Shown piece by piece: positions 22,977-37,500 of a stretch of DNA of 64,000 nt. Both the position numbers and the translations under genes were made by a program. Positions within the stretch are counted from its first letter, which is position 1. Every line of letters begins with the position of its first letter. The notes under the pieces are model-generated. The model did not search any database. It had not been told where the DNA came from and saw only the letters and a list, made by a program, of their open reading frames with translations. The stretch is from Myoxocephalus aenaeus. Lineage: Eukaryota; Chordata; Actinopteri; Perciformes; Cottidae. Location of the stretch: assembly GCA_038501785.1 (NCBI GenBank), contig JBAMJR010000089.1, positions 5,312,001-5,376,000 on the forward strand, in the 5' to 3' direction.

Positions 22977-25267
22977 CATTATTCTGAAAAAATATAAAAG
23001 CAAGAAACAATTTCTCCTTAAAATGTTGCACATATAGGATTCATATACAGGATATACACATTGGTAATCTTGAGAAACTATCAATAGTATGCTAGATTTT
23101 AAAAATATCAAACTGAAAAAACAGCCCAGTGTTGCCAACTCTTTTCAAATGAAAGTATAGAGCAGCACTAACAATAATTTAATTAATTTGGCACCTCTGA
23201 CAGCCGTATCTCAAAAGGCACTCCCCAAAAACTATAATTTTGAACTTAAACAACGATCAAAGTCATTGTTAGAACTCACAGATGTAAAGCTCGCAGCTTG
23301 TGGAAGACTCAGGAGACAAGCAACGAGTGCACAGGTAGAATACATGCAGGCAGGCAGGCGGATACATTCGGGCTGAATGAAATGATTGGAGGGACTTGTT
23401 ACAGTCCTGCGAGAGCCAGAAATACTGTAACAGAAACTGTATCGTTTAGGCTCAGTCTAATCTCCCTCATTGGCTTCAGTTCCATACAGTGGGTGGCGTG
23501 TTTCAGAAATAAATAAATAAAAACTGATTGCACAGCTACCCAGCACCAAATACCCCCAGAAAAAGAACATCTGATAAACTGGTGAACATAGTGGAGCATT
23601 TAGCAGCTAAAGACATTTCTCTTAAAAGTTGTCGTCAGCTAAAAAGGACAGTGAATATTGAAAGTACAATTGTGAGGTTGATCCAAAACAGTACTTCAAA
23701 TTAATGCTAATTTACACTTACAAATAACATGAAGCAAAATTAGCATCTGATGGCTGACAAGTTTTCTCTATCAACTTTCTAAAGGTAATATACATGAGAG
23801 CCGATGAGGCGTTTACAGGTTGCTTATGCTGCCACTAAGTAGCAATCAAACAATTCTTAAAGTAGCTTTAAAAGACATCAGCAAAATGTTTGCTGCCAAC
23901 AAAAACAAACATATCTTACAATTTAAAAAAGGTATTACTGCCAACATGAAAGCAAATAAAAACACGTCGGTCTTGTTATTGTGAATGCTTAATGTGACAC
24001 TTGGATAAAAATGGGCCATTGTCGAAAGGTATTAATGAAACCTGTGCATTTCCTACCATCATGAGTCAAAATGTCTGTTCTGAAAGACCCATCATCAATG
24101 TCTCCACAATATAAAGTGCCACTTAATCATCATAACCATCCACCAGCAAGAACAGCCCCCTCGTCTCATCAGGCCACTTGGTTTAACTCTCACCGTTAAT
24201 CTAATTTAGTTGCCAACCAGCCAGATCTGGTACATCTTAATAAGTCATTTGAGGATATAATCGATCTGAATGTCACCAGTATAGCTTTGTTTCACGGATC
24301 CAGGATTGGCCGGCTAATCCCCCTGGCGTGTACCACTCGTGATAATGAGAAGTCCAAATCAAACTGAGGGAGTCAAGGAGCCCAAAAGACATCGGTTAGC
24401 CTGAGATAAGGCATCTCCTCACTGTGCCCCTCCCTGGGCACATAACCTCGTCTTGCCTCTAAATCAAACGGTGAGGCCTTTTATTAATAGCCTGTCAGCA
24501 GAGTTAACATTTATTTCATGTGTGTTCATCTGAACAGGTTTTACAAATGGCATAGTGCTTGTGAACCTGCTCTTGAAAAATTAGCCTTGTTTTTTCCCCT
24601 CTCCTCATGAATTTCAATGACTTGCATGGCTATGTGTCTACCTAGATTCTGTTCTCTGCCGTAGGATTTTTTTTTTAAAGGAAAAAGAAACTGCTATATT
24701 TAGAGTGCTCAGAAATATAACAGCATGTGTAGTTTGTTAAAAATGAGAGAAAAATATCATGGGGTGTCGAGGATGTTGCGATGGTAGTTAACTGCTGGGA
24801 AGGAAATGCTTACTGAACCCCAGGTAAAATTGCAGATTATCAAAGAACTTCAAACAGCTCTGATATATATGAAGAAAATATGCTTGAAATAGTCACGTTG
24901 TATCAGAATTGACATGCTATGTGCAGATGTTACCCGAAGCCAGTTGTTTACTGTTGACAGACCACTAGAGACATATGGGTTTGAAACAGAGGGGGGAAGT
25001 CACACAGGAGCATTGGTGCTACTATAGAAGATGCTATCCAGAGTTATCTAGTGGTGATCTCCCTAAACATAAGTGAAACAGACAGAGCCTCTCTACAGAA
25101 TTTATGGGGGCCCATTATTTCATTTTGTGAATACCAAGTGTTCTCCCAGCATTGGCACTTCCAGAGAGAAACCTGGTGTGCTGACACAAATTGATTACGG
25201 GAGCGAGGAGACAATCTATTTCTTCCTCTAAACTGATAGCAAAGAACGACAGGGTGAGAAGTGGGAT

Positions 25268-25269
<2 letters not shown>

Positions 25270-25299
<30 letters not shown>
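25270..25299. repeat. (AC)n microsatellite
   Basis: About 15 AC units. Confidence 0.95.
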
Positions 25300-25302
<3 letters not shown>

Positions 25303-26249
25303 AATGGGATGGGGAAAAGAAGTGGGAGAAGAAGTAGGAGAAAGGACGATGTGCAAAGTTTTGCAACAACTTCCCATTTTCAAAGACAAACATGCCAATG
25401 AAAGTGTTTTGCATTGCAGATCCAGTCAGTGATAGTGTCGTCGTCCCTGACAGCATTTCAATCATGAATATATTCCCAGACGTTTCTTTTTATGGAACTG
25501 CTGGCATCCCAAAAAGTTGATGCACTGAGTTTATTAACTTGATGATAATGCCAGTTTTTTTGTTTTGTTTTTACGTATATGTTCTCATTCTTACTATTAA
25601 TGCTGAAGTACGAACATTAATCCATATTCAATACCACATATATGAATGAAACAAGTTTATGTTATTGTGATTCATCCTGCACTGGCTAGCAAGACACCAC
25701 AAATTAGTAAAAGCCAGATCCAGAATGCCACATAAGAAAACACTTCAAATATAATGTACAACTAAAATACTGGAGAAATCAGAAGAAATGCTAGTCCATC
25801 TTTGACTTCTCCTTCAGGCTTGTAAGACTTTTTTTTTTTTTGCAAACTTAACATCTAAATTGAAAACTGACCTCTGAACTTTCAGTAGGGAGTGACACTG
25901 ATTGTTTATGTAGGGGTCAACGCTCTGCCAGTTCAAAACGGCATCCAGCAAGATACTGAGATCATCGTCAAATACACTCATTTCACTTATGTCACAAGAA
26001 ATATAAAAATCTCTTCACTGCATTACTTCCCTGATTTCAGAGCCAACTGTCTTTTGGAGCATTAATCTCTGCTCTCCATTCTTTATTCATATGACAGCAC
26101 AGGTAAAGCTGCAGAACCAATACGTTTGTCCTTCAGTACATGACATCGTAGCCTTACTAATGAGCCATTTAACAGCACTGTGAAGGGAACAGCAGCTAAA
26201 CGCAAGGTCCCTTGTGGATTTCGTAAGAGCGTGTCAAGACTGGAAGAGA

Positions 26250-26301
26250 CAGTAATACTTCACATTGACGGGAGGCAGTAATACTTCACATTGACGGGAG
26301 G
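26250..26301. repeat. perfect 26-bp tandem duplication
   Basis: CAGTAATACTTCACATTGAC plus GGGAGG occurs twice back to back with no mismatch (26250-26275, 26276-26301). Confidence 0.95.
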
Positions 26302-27584
26302 AAGAATGAATAATGAGTGGTTTTGCGGCTGTTTCAACATAAGGCTAATCCCTCAATGTTTCCCCATGTCCCATCTCTTCCTGGAGGGGTAGCGCTACCT
26401 GCACATCACGCTGCAAACTCAATAATAATAAAATAATGGTTTCATCCACCACGACTCCTAATATGCGTCACATTCTCTTAACGCACTGTTAAATGACTCC
26501 TAAATCTTGGCATGAATCATTTGAATCGCTGAAAAACCAACAGTTGTCTAATACAACCAACACATCACACGGTCTCTAAAGATCTTTTTGTGACAATAAC
26601 AGACGTTAATTGACACTCAATATTTAAATACACCCTAAAGCACATCTCTGCCACCTACCTAAGCTATTTTTATCCATTCCTCCAAGAAACACCTGGAGGT
26701 GTCTGAATCAGGAAGCCCGTTTTGTGGTTTACTGCATTAAAGCTTATGAGTATTCATAAGCAGCAGTAGGCAGTACTCTCTCCAATGGGACTTAAGTCTG
26801 TGATCAACAAAAACTGTCTGTCAGTCATTGTCAATGAGAGCCGAGAGCTCAAGGGACATCGTTAGGTCCCCATTACAACACAAGACTTGCGTTCAAGATG
26901 CCAACGACTCATCTCAGAAGAGCCAAAGCATATGGAGAACTAACAGAAAGGCAATCGATGGAATAACACAGATGGCTGTCACAGATCTTGAAAGTCAGTT
27001 GTCATTTTATCTGACAAATTCATATGGCAACTTCTGTTTTCAAGTTTGAGATGGGGGAGGGGAAAACAATCTAATTCCATCATAAATATTTCCCTTTAAA
27101 CACAGAGTGCTCCATTTACTGCAGACTCTGAACGCATGGAAAGTTGAAAAATAAAATACCACATTTAGCGACTGGTTCTATTTGAATAGATTGTTTATAC
27201 AGGATTGAACATTTGTATAGTCAAATTACTCGAAATTGCCTTGTTTCAATAGTCAGTTTGCTACTCAACTACAGTACAACAAAATCAGAGTACAGCAAAT
27301 GTTGATCCTTTTTAGCAGCATATTCACAAACCACACCTCTATATGCCCTGACTTAATTATTCTTTGTTTGGGCTTTTATCCTGACAATTAATTTAATTAT
27401 CAAAATGTTTAATTAATAAAGGAAACCACATGGGTACAGTTAGTAGTAGGTACTGTATTAAGCTGACCAAATACCAGCATGTAAGTTTCAACACAATTTC
27501 AAAAGCAACACAATGTGCCACATAAACAAGTCAGAATTCACTGCCTGTACTGCTGGTGTGCATTAGGCAGTCATTGTAATGAAT

Positions 27585-27627
27585 GCACACGCACACGCAC
27601 ACGCACACACACACACACACACACACA
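27585..27627. repeat. (AC)n microsatellite with GCACAC variants
   Basis: Compound CGCACA/CACA run. Confidence 0.95.
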
Positions 27628-28870
27628 GAATCAATACATCTGAAATCTCAACAAAGACTGCACACTAGGAGTTTCATCAATTTGCAATTACTTCGTTTGA
27701 AGTTTTGTCTCCACGAGCTGTGTGTTTGTAGATGTGCAGCAACACAGAGTTCAGCTTGGCTGTGAGGTAAAAAAACAAAAACCTTTAAAGCATGCTGTGA
27801 TATATGTGGTGCTAAAAAGAGTAACATACAAATACAGGACAACATAAAAACACAAGAGTTAAGAAACAAACTAATAATGTTGTGTGGTATTTGCAAAAAT
27901 TTAAGTAAGTCTCATTATGTTATTTTTTTATTCCTGTTGTATTTAGAAATTGTATTCATCATTTTGTAAATGTATTTCTGTATTATGCGTTATCTGTCTT
28001 CTGCTGTTTGTACGTGTCTCACGCATTGAATGGATGTATATAATCCAATGGTATCGGCCTACTGTAAATATAATAGGGGGCTATGTGACTCCCCGCAGGG
28101 AGAGAGGGCGCAGCACTGCTGCAGAGGAAATGTGTATTGCCTATGCCTATATTATAATAAAGTTCATGCTTTTGATCTATGAACCTCAAATTTAAAAGTG
28201 ATAATACAAACTGTATATTACATTCATAAAGTATTAGTATAACAAATCTCATCTCCAGTAATTAGCAATTAAGATTGAACCTAGTTCAACTGCATGAACA
28301 ATCTACAATCCTGGCCTATTCATTGGTCACAATCCAATGTCTTTGTTTGCATGGGCTACTTGTCCCGTGACAACAGTCTCATTTAAAGCGGGAAAAAAAA
28401 ATAAGGACCACTGTCAATCAACTATAAATAATGCATTAAGCATCATGGCATTCCCTAACTACTAGTAATTTATGTAGTACTCCTTGAGAGCCAAATGTCG
28501 GAAAATGCAGCAAGAAAGACGGCCTAAAACCAAATTAAGGAAGAAGGAGGCCTGGCAGTGTTGAAACTGACAGCCCGGCATGCAAATGAGCACATCTATC
28601 TTACTAGGGAACACTGAGTCTTCTTTATCTCATCTAGAAGAAGCAGTCCATCTTAGCCAGACAGCCGTTTGGATGCACTACACTTAAAAAGTAGGGGCCC
28701 CAAATTGGATCGCAATTGTGCCACTGTACAAGTGCTCACCCAAAATGGTCTCTCCTCTGCATTGATGAGCATGCATGTAAGTGGTATCCTGAACCTGAGC
28801 TGCATGCTATGCTAGCTTCAGTTAATGTCACACGAGACCGTTTACTCAGACTGTATTTTAAAGAATATGT

Positions 28871-28873
<3 letters not shown>

Positions 28874-28950
<77 letters not shown>
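28874..28950. repeat. (TG)n microsatellite, 77 bp
   Basis: About 38 uninterrupted TG units, the longest simple dinucleotide run in the window. Confidence 0.97.
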
Positions 28951-28952
<2 letters not shown>

Positions 28953-31900
28953 AACTTATATTGTAGTGTAACAATGATTAAAATAATAACTATGGCTCGC
29001 TTTTCTTCTTGAGTGCATGGAAAGCAGGTTGGCAGGAACATATTGTCTAAAGGTGACGAAACAAATTACACTTATCTGTTTAAAAAAGGACCGGCTTTGA
29101 AACAACAGCAGATTGCATCAAATATGCTTCTAATGCACAGCCTTGGTTTGTGATGAGCCAAGAAACTATTGTCAAGCTTAACTTTTATCTGTTAAATACT
29201 CACAAGGATAATATACCTCCATATACACAGATGGACCTGTGTGTGTACAAATATACTGTACATGCTTACAGTAGGCAAACAGAAGAGGATCAGTGAATGC
29301 AATGAATTTTCAACTTCACTCTTTTTTTTAAACTTCTGAATGTTCACCCACCCATTCTTTAAAAAATATTTTAAATGATACGATAAATCAACACAAATCA
29401 CTAATACCCCAATAACAAGAGTGCATGCATTATGTGGCTTTTACGAAGCTTTTGATTTCTTACAGTATAAGAAAAATAGATCAGCCATCTGTATATCAAC
29501 TTATGTGCTTATTAAATTGCTGACCGTCACATCTGTAGTATTCAACTACTGACTGATGAAATATGAAACACCTCTCACAAGCGCACCTAGTTATAATTTA
29601 TTTGCATGCATACATTTGTATGTATCTTGAACAGAAAAGACATCAACTACTCTCAACTAATTCAGCATTGCATCTTACCTGTTATATAAAGAAAACCTTC
29701 ACGTGAAGCCTCAGTCACGTCAGTTTGCATCCCTCTCCATCCTCCGTATTCGTCTGTACACATACAAAAGGAGAGCAGACGTGAAGAGATGGCAACACAG
29801 CACAGCCAATAATGTCTCTGGAAAAGCTTCTGTGCAGCCTCTCTGTGTTGTTTACCGGAACAGGATCTGGACAGCTTACGACCGCTGACCAATCTCCTGA
29901 GGGAAAACCCTGGCTTTACATTGAAGAACACAAAACTTCCTCTTGTAAACAAACTTCACATGAGCATGTACTTACTCCTCCATAAACGATATGCTATTTG
30001 CCAGAATGTCTTTCAAACAGATTTTGAAATCACACTGTGAGTTAAGCTAATGTGAGACTGCTGCAATGACTTCCAGATGTTTGGCACGCAAAGTAAAACT
30101 AGTTGCAGTGAAGCACTGTCAACATAATTATGTTGCATTATAAGATGCAACTTTACTGCTGTTCTAATCTGTACTTGTTATACTGTATTCAGTGCTTCCT
30201 CTTCAGAGACATAAACCTGTCCCGCCAGATGGTTTGTTCCACAGAACCAGCTTCAGCACCGCTCTTTGCTCTTCTTTCAATGAAGAAATACTTTCCAGGT
30301 CTGATATAACTGATGCTGTTGCAGCATCTACGTTAACCTGACGCCAACCTCTTCAGGAGTTGAACAAACAGTCGCGTCTCGTCTCGCACACACCTAGGCC
30401 ACGCCCCGAAGCTGCCTGTTTGCTGCCAGTGGCTCCTCACACTGCGAGAACACAGTTGCTGAGCAAGAGGAGGGGAAAGCGATCTGCGCCACAACATACA
30501 AACAAGGGCTGGAGCACAAACAAAATGTCTGTCGCTCTCTAAAAACATCACATTTCAGCATGCCTAAGAATATTATTAGCCCCCTGTGTTGACCAGGGGT
30601 GCATTTGCTAACTAAAAGGCCAAGTTTTCTGTAAGCGAGCTAATGTTACCTACGTGTGAGTAATTAGAAGTTAGCAAAGGCACTTGCCAACATAATAGCC
30701 GACTGCAAAGCTTTCTGATGTATCCACTTTCCACTATGACACAAGTTACATTCTGTCAAAATGATTTTGCTTAACTTGCAGAAATATAGTTGGCCTAAAC
30801 TGATATTTGGACAAAATGCTTGCTGCAAAGATAGCGTGAGCCATACTGGGTGTCAGGATCCCAAAGTTTCCCCAGTCTTCCTGCTATTGCCTCTCAGTTT
30901 TTCACTTTATAATAACATAGTTATTGGAAGTGCATCCCATAATATGCCAGCTGTTATGTTGTTTGCTAGCAGACCAAAGTGACAAGGAGGCGCCGTCACG
31001 CAATACAAAGTAAATGGAATTAATGCTATTATAACATTTAGTACAAAAACCCCAGCAAAGGAGTTTAATTTTGTCCTTAATTCATTATTTCACAGACAAA
31101 TCGTAAGAACAAATTAATTCATTAAAAACACTAAGAAAAACCATGAATGCACTTCTGCTGAGACATCACGAAGGAGTAAACTAATTTATGTCTTTTATTT
31201 TAAATGCTGAAATACTACAAAACTCCATTTGCCCAAGGTGAATACTGCAGATAAACGGCCATAAAAGATTTGATTAAGAAGAATCCTGTATTAAATAGCT
31301 CACGTCTCTCAAACCAACTTACACCTTTATCATGCCTTTCTATTACTCCTCTCTGTGCCATACTACTAAATGTAAACAGCATTAGATCAGCAGTTTGTGA
31401 AAAGCTGCATGATTATTCATTAAAAACCCACAGACTGTACATTATTAGTAGAGCGTGTGGACAAAAGTGCCATGTTACCCACTCTGCATTAGTGCAGATG
31501 CAGCTTCAGGCCCGTGTCGACACAGGAAACTGAACAGCTCAGCATCATTTACAAAATGGAAAGCTTTAGAGGTAAACAGCATCAGTCCTGCTTCTCTTCC
31601 CTCTGCTCCTAAAAAAAATCAACGTCATGGTCACCGACAACTGGACAGACTCCAAGTCTAAAAAAGGCATTTCACCATGCCAAGCCAAGGACATGGAGAA
31701 AGTATCCCTCCACATAGTCCTGCTTTGATGTTTCACTGCTTTTCGTATTGGCCGAGTGTTAGACTGCTTTTGTTGTGGGAGCTTATAACGTCAGGATGCA
31801 CCTAATGTTGTGTGATGTATATTATTATCTGCACACTATAAACTAATGGCGCCCTTTCCTTCAGCCCCCTCTCTCTTATTCTGCTGACATGAAAGGGCTG

Positions 31901-33122
31901 GATATTAGATAGAAGCCTGGATGTTCATGAATGTTCATGTAAATGAATTTGCATGCACGCACAGATACACTCTCATAAATGCATTCACTGAGAACGTGCA
32001 GTGTAAAATGAGTCACCATGTGAAATGCAACATGCACATAAACATATTTTGCACATAATTACAATGAAGAGACACTGATGTGGAATTTCAGGGCTGATAA
32101 CTACAGCCAATTATGTTTGACAAGATAACCAATAATATTACCCTTACAGTTACAAACATACAAACAATATTTACCAGTTAATTTCCTAAATGTGACAGTT
32201 TTTGTGAGCGAATTGTGATTAAAAAAAGAAAAGGGCAATTAATGGATTTGTCAAAAATGCAATTAAACAGCAACTATGACAATTACTGATAAATCATTTT
32301 AGTCATTGTTGATGCTTTTTATTTGACATTAACAGTAAATACGTACACAAAATTAATTATCTACTGCAATCCCTTGCTGTATGTATTAATTTGTAAGATG
32401 AAACACGTTTTGTTTACCCTTTCAATACCAGTGGCATTGAAGCATTTCTTCTGTCGTTCTTGAATCAGTGGTTGAGAGCTTTCCACTGGCGTATTGGAGT
32501 GTTTTAATATTGCGTTTCATTATTCAATACATGAGTTTTCAACATTGTGTTTGAAAGCATATCAACTGTGAGAAGCTTGTTAATATTGTGATGGTTTAAT
32601 CCATATTCAGTACATTTCAAAGGTTTTTGTTTCAAGGGTGTATGTGATATTATTCACTGTCGACTTCTGTTTGCCTCTTCATATAATATTGAATCATTTC
32701 CTTCATTAGGCAACAGTTCTCCAAGGAGACGACAAAAGTGCTCCTCCACTCGGAGTTAACGTAATTCAAAGTGCCATATATTCACTTGTTTTGAATTTTG
32801 CACCTTAGCACAAGGAAAACAGTTCCTCTGAGCAGATGTTTTTACAGCTGCATCACAAAGTAGCTGGATTGCCACTTGCTAACACCACCTGCGAGAATCA
32901 CATTGCTAATTTGCAGTTGTGAGCAAAGATTTAAATCAGTGGTTAATGTATGTGGCTCATGCTTTTTTTTAAAGTTTGTTTTTGAGCACCTCAATCGCAT
33001 CTTCGATCAAACAGCACATGAAATGGTTTCTGGTTTACTACCATCACAGTGTGTCTGGAAAAAAACATAATCCTGATGCTCTTAATTGGTTGTTGATGAT
33101 AGAATCCCATTTGTTTTCTTAA

Positions 33123-33410
33123 TTAGAGCTGCCAAGAAGGATTACCAGCATTATCAATTAATATGCCAATTATTTTCTTCATTAATTAATTAATTATCAG
33201 AAAAAATACTCATTATAACATCCATGAGCAAAAGGTGAGATCTTAAAATTCCTTGTTTTTTTCTGACCACATATTCATTCAACTATCAAGTAAAATAAAG
33301 AAAAGCTGAAAATTGTCACACACAAGAAACTTGAAACTTGAAACTTGAATGAAGGCATTGTTGCTGACTGAACGATTAATGAATTATCAAAACAGTTTCC
33401 CAACATCAAT
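33123..33410. repeat. degenerate copy of a common teleost MITE
   Basis: The order TTAGAGCTGC, AATTATTTTCTTCATTAATT, TTGTTTTTTTCTGACCAC, GAAAGCTGAAAA-like, then ACGATTAATGAATTATCAAA and ACAGTTTCCCAACATC resembles a widespread fish repeat whose ends contain GATTAATCGATTA-type sequence. A (GAAACTT)3 run lies within. Borders are uncertain. Confidence 0.5.
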
Positions 33411-34453
33411 CAACAAATGGTTTCAATTCAACTTTGGTTTCCAATCCTGACACATAACATCAACGAGGGCTGCATTTATTCAAGTAGCTAAATAGAATTT
33501 GGCCATCGTTGATTTTATTATTATTCCCACCTGTGCTAAGCCAACTGACATATCAACAACAAAATGTCTTCTGTGAAAAAGTCCATCACATATTAGTGTT
33601 ATATTCAAGACAACAACACTGACATTTTTGAGAGGCAGCATTTGGGTTCATTGTTTTTATTTATTGTGTCAACGTGGGGCCATATCCAACCGACATAGAG
33701 ATTAAAGATAAGCTTTAGGGTCACACCCCATTTATTACATGCAACAAGATCTGTACACAGTTCAAAGACAGTTTATCATCATTCTAAATCTGCTCCGACC
33801 ACATTTTGTGACAATGAGCTCTAATATCTGATCTAACCCTGTTCTGAACTGCACTCTGCAACTCTGAACACAACATGTAATAAAGTGTACAGCAGGATGT
33901 CAAACGCAGTGGTTACACAAAGCCTTTTTTCTTCTTCTTGTGAATGTGTTATAGCGACGAGTGAAAGTAATCTCCAAGGCCTCTGCTTAGTCTGTATTGG
34001 AAAATACTAAAAAGAAAGAATCTGATGCACAAAGCCCAGTAAAGAAGAAGCAATTTTATACAGCTTATATAATGGGCACACAACTGTTTATTCATATAGC
34101 CTTTTTCCAAGGCTAGAAAAATCAATACTACTATATCTTCGTGTCCACTTCATGTATGTCCATAGACTGCAGTTAGAGCTAGACAAAGGAGTGTCAATCA
34201 TTTTGACCTGGGATATTCTTCTTGTGCATTGGGTAGGGGGGGAAGATATTAAAGTATGAATTTGCCCTTCGGTATGAATTTTGACTATACTGTGCTGATC
34301 GGTAGAGCCGAGGGATGCACCTATTGATCAGCTGTCGATCGAAACGGGCGGTTTGCAGCTGATTTACAGGTCGATTAGTTTCATATTACCGTTTTTTTTT
34401 TGCCGGTTGCATTTACACGTGTGTGTCACCGCACACATACAGTAAGTTCTCTG

Positions 34454-34507
<54 letters not shown>

Positions 34508-37500
34508 CATGTGTCGGTGAGTGAAGAGGAAATAAAAGAAGATAAAATCTGAAACAAGCAACTTAATCAGACACTAATTAAAGTGTAATACATTTCCGTG
34601 CATGCTTCTCAGAGTAATTAATTACAGTGTCAAGCTCATCTTCGTTCAAATTAAATCTTGTAAAATGTGATTTTTGGCGAGTAACTTGAATAAATACAGT
34701 TGTTTTAAAATAAAACAGACATTAGAGAGGGAATCATGACCTGTTTAACTTCCTAACACTAATACTTCAAATTTGATCAGTTAGAGCCATGTCTCATAGA
34801 ACTAAGCCGTTTAAAGGACATAGCAGAAATTAAATTGTCCGAATGTCCTGGCAGCTCAGCTGTGAACAAGATTAATATCTGAACTCAAAAAGGCGGATAA
34901 TGACCTCAAAGTTCTATGGGAGGCACAATTATGTCAAGAAACTGTTAATTGGGAAACTATTCAATAAGACAGCAAATTACTTAGATTAAGATTTCAAGCA
35001 GAGAAAAGCTAATAATAAAGTCAGTAATGCATTCATCTCTTATTTGTACGCATGAAATATGGCATTGAGGAAGAAGAGCGTGTGCAGATAAGTCTCGACA
35101 GTGGAAACCGAATGAGAAGGAGGACAACAACTGTCAAGATATCACTATTCATCAAAACCTGCTCACTGCCTCAATGGGCTCTTACAGCTTATCAGAGCCC
35201 CTTTCGGTGGCAAACGCAGCCGAGTCTCAGAGTGAATTGCTGATTCTCGGTAAACTTTTGACAAGGCCTATTACACAGATGTATAGCTGTTTTCACTGGG
35301 AAAAAAAAACACAGACCAGCCAAACTGAGCTGTGTTTCCTGTCAAGTGGCCAACAGGCCAGGTGAAAACACTTCCGGCAACTCATATCTGATGAGGTGTC
35401 TGTTTTTTCAAAAGTCACTGCCATGCCGCAAAGTGCCGTTACCGAATCACAGCACCAATGGTCAATAATACGTAACTGTAAGCGGTTGGAAGTTGCAGCG
35501 TAATACAGCTTCAAAACTCATTATAGACAGCATCTTACCAGATGAGTCATTTCAAGGCTCGGCTTAACATACTTGCAGCATATTCAGTAGAGGTCGACCG
35601 ATAATGGATTTTTAAAAGCCAATATAATAATAATAATAATAATTTGGAGCTGGAAAAAAGTGATCACAATCAACGTAAGTGAACAATCTTTGACTCCACT
35701 ACAGTCTACTACACACTAAATAACTGTTGAACTGAACATCCAAGTCAAAACACTAAATTTAAATAAAACAATCTGGATTAACGGACATTAAACTCAAAGT
35801 AATAAACACTTAAATAAATAGCCTATATAACTCTGATGAATCTGGAAGTGAACATCAAGCTCAAAGTAATAAAAAGTAGGAATAGCCATGATTTTAGAGT
35901 TTTTGAAGTAATTTTATTACAAAACGTCACATACTTTACACAACTATTGTCTTGTTTTTAAAATATATATTTCACGGTCGCAGGCGCAGCCTGGTAGTAA
36001 CGTTACGACTATGTGCGTGCGTGCGTGTTAGTGTATAGTGCCGCAACACACTAGTTTCAGCTGGGAAATGTGTTCAAGCGCCAAAGCATTGTAAAACACA
36101 CATCATTCAAACTCAGCAGAAATGGAATACAACTCACCAAAAACATCTTCTTTCCACCATTTCAACAGTTTAGTTCAGTTTAATTCATCAATTTAGATTG
36201 GAAAATGTGCTCTCCCTCTCTCTCTCTGCCTCTCTCTCCCGTTACATTGTTAAATGCTACTCTGACAAACGATTAATGTTTGTGCATATTCCTGAGGGAA
36301 AGAGGATCCTAAAGTGTGCGATTTACCATAATTGGGTAGTTACGTGGTTAGATTACTTGGAAGAGAGAACGCCAATTGGTAAGTAAGTTAAAGTAACAGA
36401 ATTATTCCTGTTCTTCCCTGTCTGCCTGTTGTGTATCGGGAAACAAAGAGCTGAAAGTATTGCATTCTATATTTGAGAGATAACTTTTGTCGGGAGAAAT
36501 AAACTGAAAACGGGTCAGATGTGACATGAATACCACTTGTCAGCTTGCCACAAAATCAGCTGTTCACCTGGACCGGAAAGGTTTAGCCCTCCTATTCTAA
36601 CCCTATCCACAGAAAAAATAAAGGTTGTATGTTTTGGGCGTTTTTCTGGAGTGGAGAATTGCGTTCTGGGATGAAAACATATTTTTGGCGTAGTCCACAT
36701 TGACAAACGCAATTCAAAGTCTGTCAAGCATTCGTGACATTTATGGATGATTCACATCAAGACTGAAATTGGAATAAGTTTCCTTCACAATGTTGAAGTT
36801 AAGTTTCTTAGGCGACAAGGATTTTCCATACCATATACACATATATATATTCCCAGATTTAAGATTTCTCCTGACAATAGTGTGACACAAGCCCCTCTGA
36901 CACTCTGTCAGCCTGCCGAGCTCCAAGCTGCTGTGTAAGACAACCAGCTCCACAGCTGAAAAGCTGACACACCACAAAACAAAAAGTGAAGACAGAGGCA
37001 GAAACATATCCAGATACATCCAAGCACAGACTCAAGGAGCCAATCTATATTTGAGTCAAGGGACTCCTACAGTGTGCACTCTGGAGGCGCAAAATGCCAT
37101 GCCATCTTAAGGCAGCTGTAAAATCGATGATTGATATCTTAGTATGCACAACTGATGTCTCCTTCTCCCCAGCAATTAATACTGCACTAACATCAACTTC
37201 TCATCTAGGGGGAGATCTCTGCATCATCTTTAAGAAGCAGATAATCTACAATGCTGACTGACTAATCCCATTCATAAATCACTTAAATGTTGTCCTATTG
37301 TGCATGGAAAGATTGATGTTAGCCGAAGCATAATGGTGCATTAGCAGCAGGGATCAACTTTGAGTTATCTTCAGGCAAATTATTTAAGCTATTCAAAATT
37401 AATAGAACCTCGTTACATAGTATAAATGCAGAATCTGAAGCAATAGAGTTGTTCATTTATATCCTAGGTAATATAATAATCATCAGCTTAGTTAATGGAC

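Larger units (their letters stand above)
22977..33122. other. gene-poor, mostly non-repetitive sequence
   Basis: About 10 kb with only microsatellites and the 26-bp duplication. Stretches such as 24120-24520 and 26040-26480 are balanced in composition and free of recognisable repeats, as expected of intron or conserved non-coding DNA. No exon could be supported. Confidence 0.55.

Noticed and set aside
28716..29041. Frames with CVCVCV or HTHTHT runs
   Set aside because: Microsatellite translations, as are those at the other (CA)n, (TA)n and (GA)n tracts.
29660..29960. Possible minus-strand exon after a TTCCCTCAG
   Set aside because: The putative donor is weak, the peptide is unrecognised and nothing nearby joins to it.
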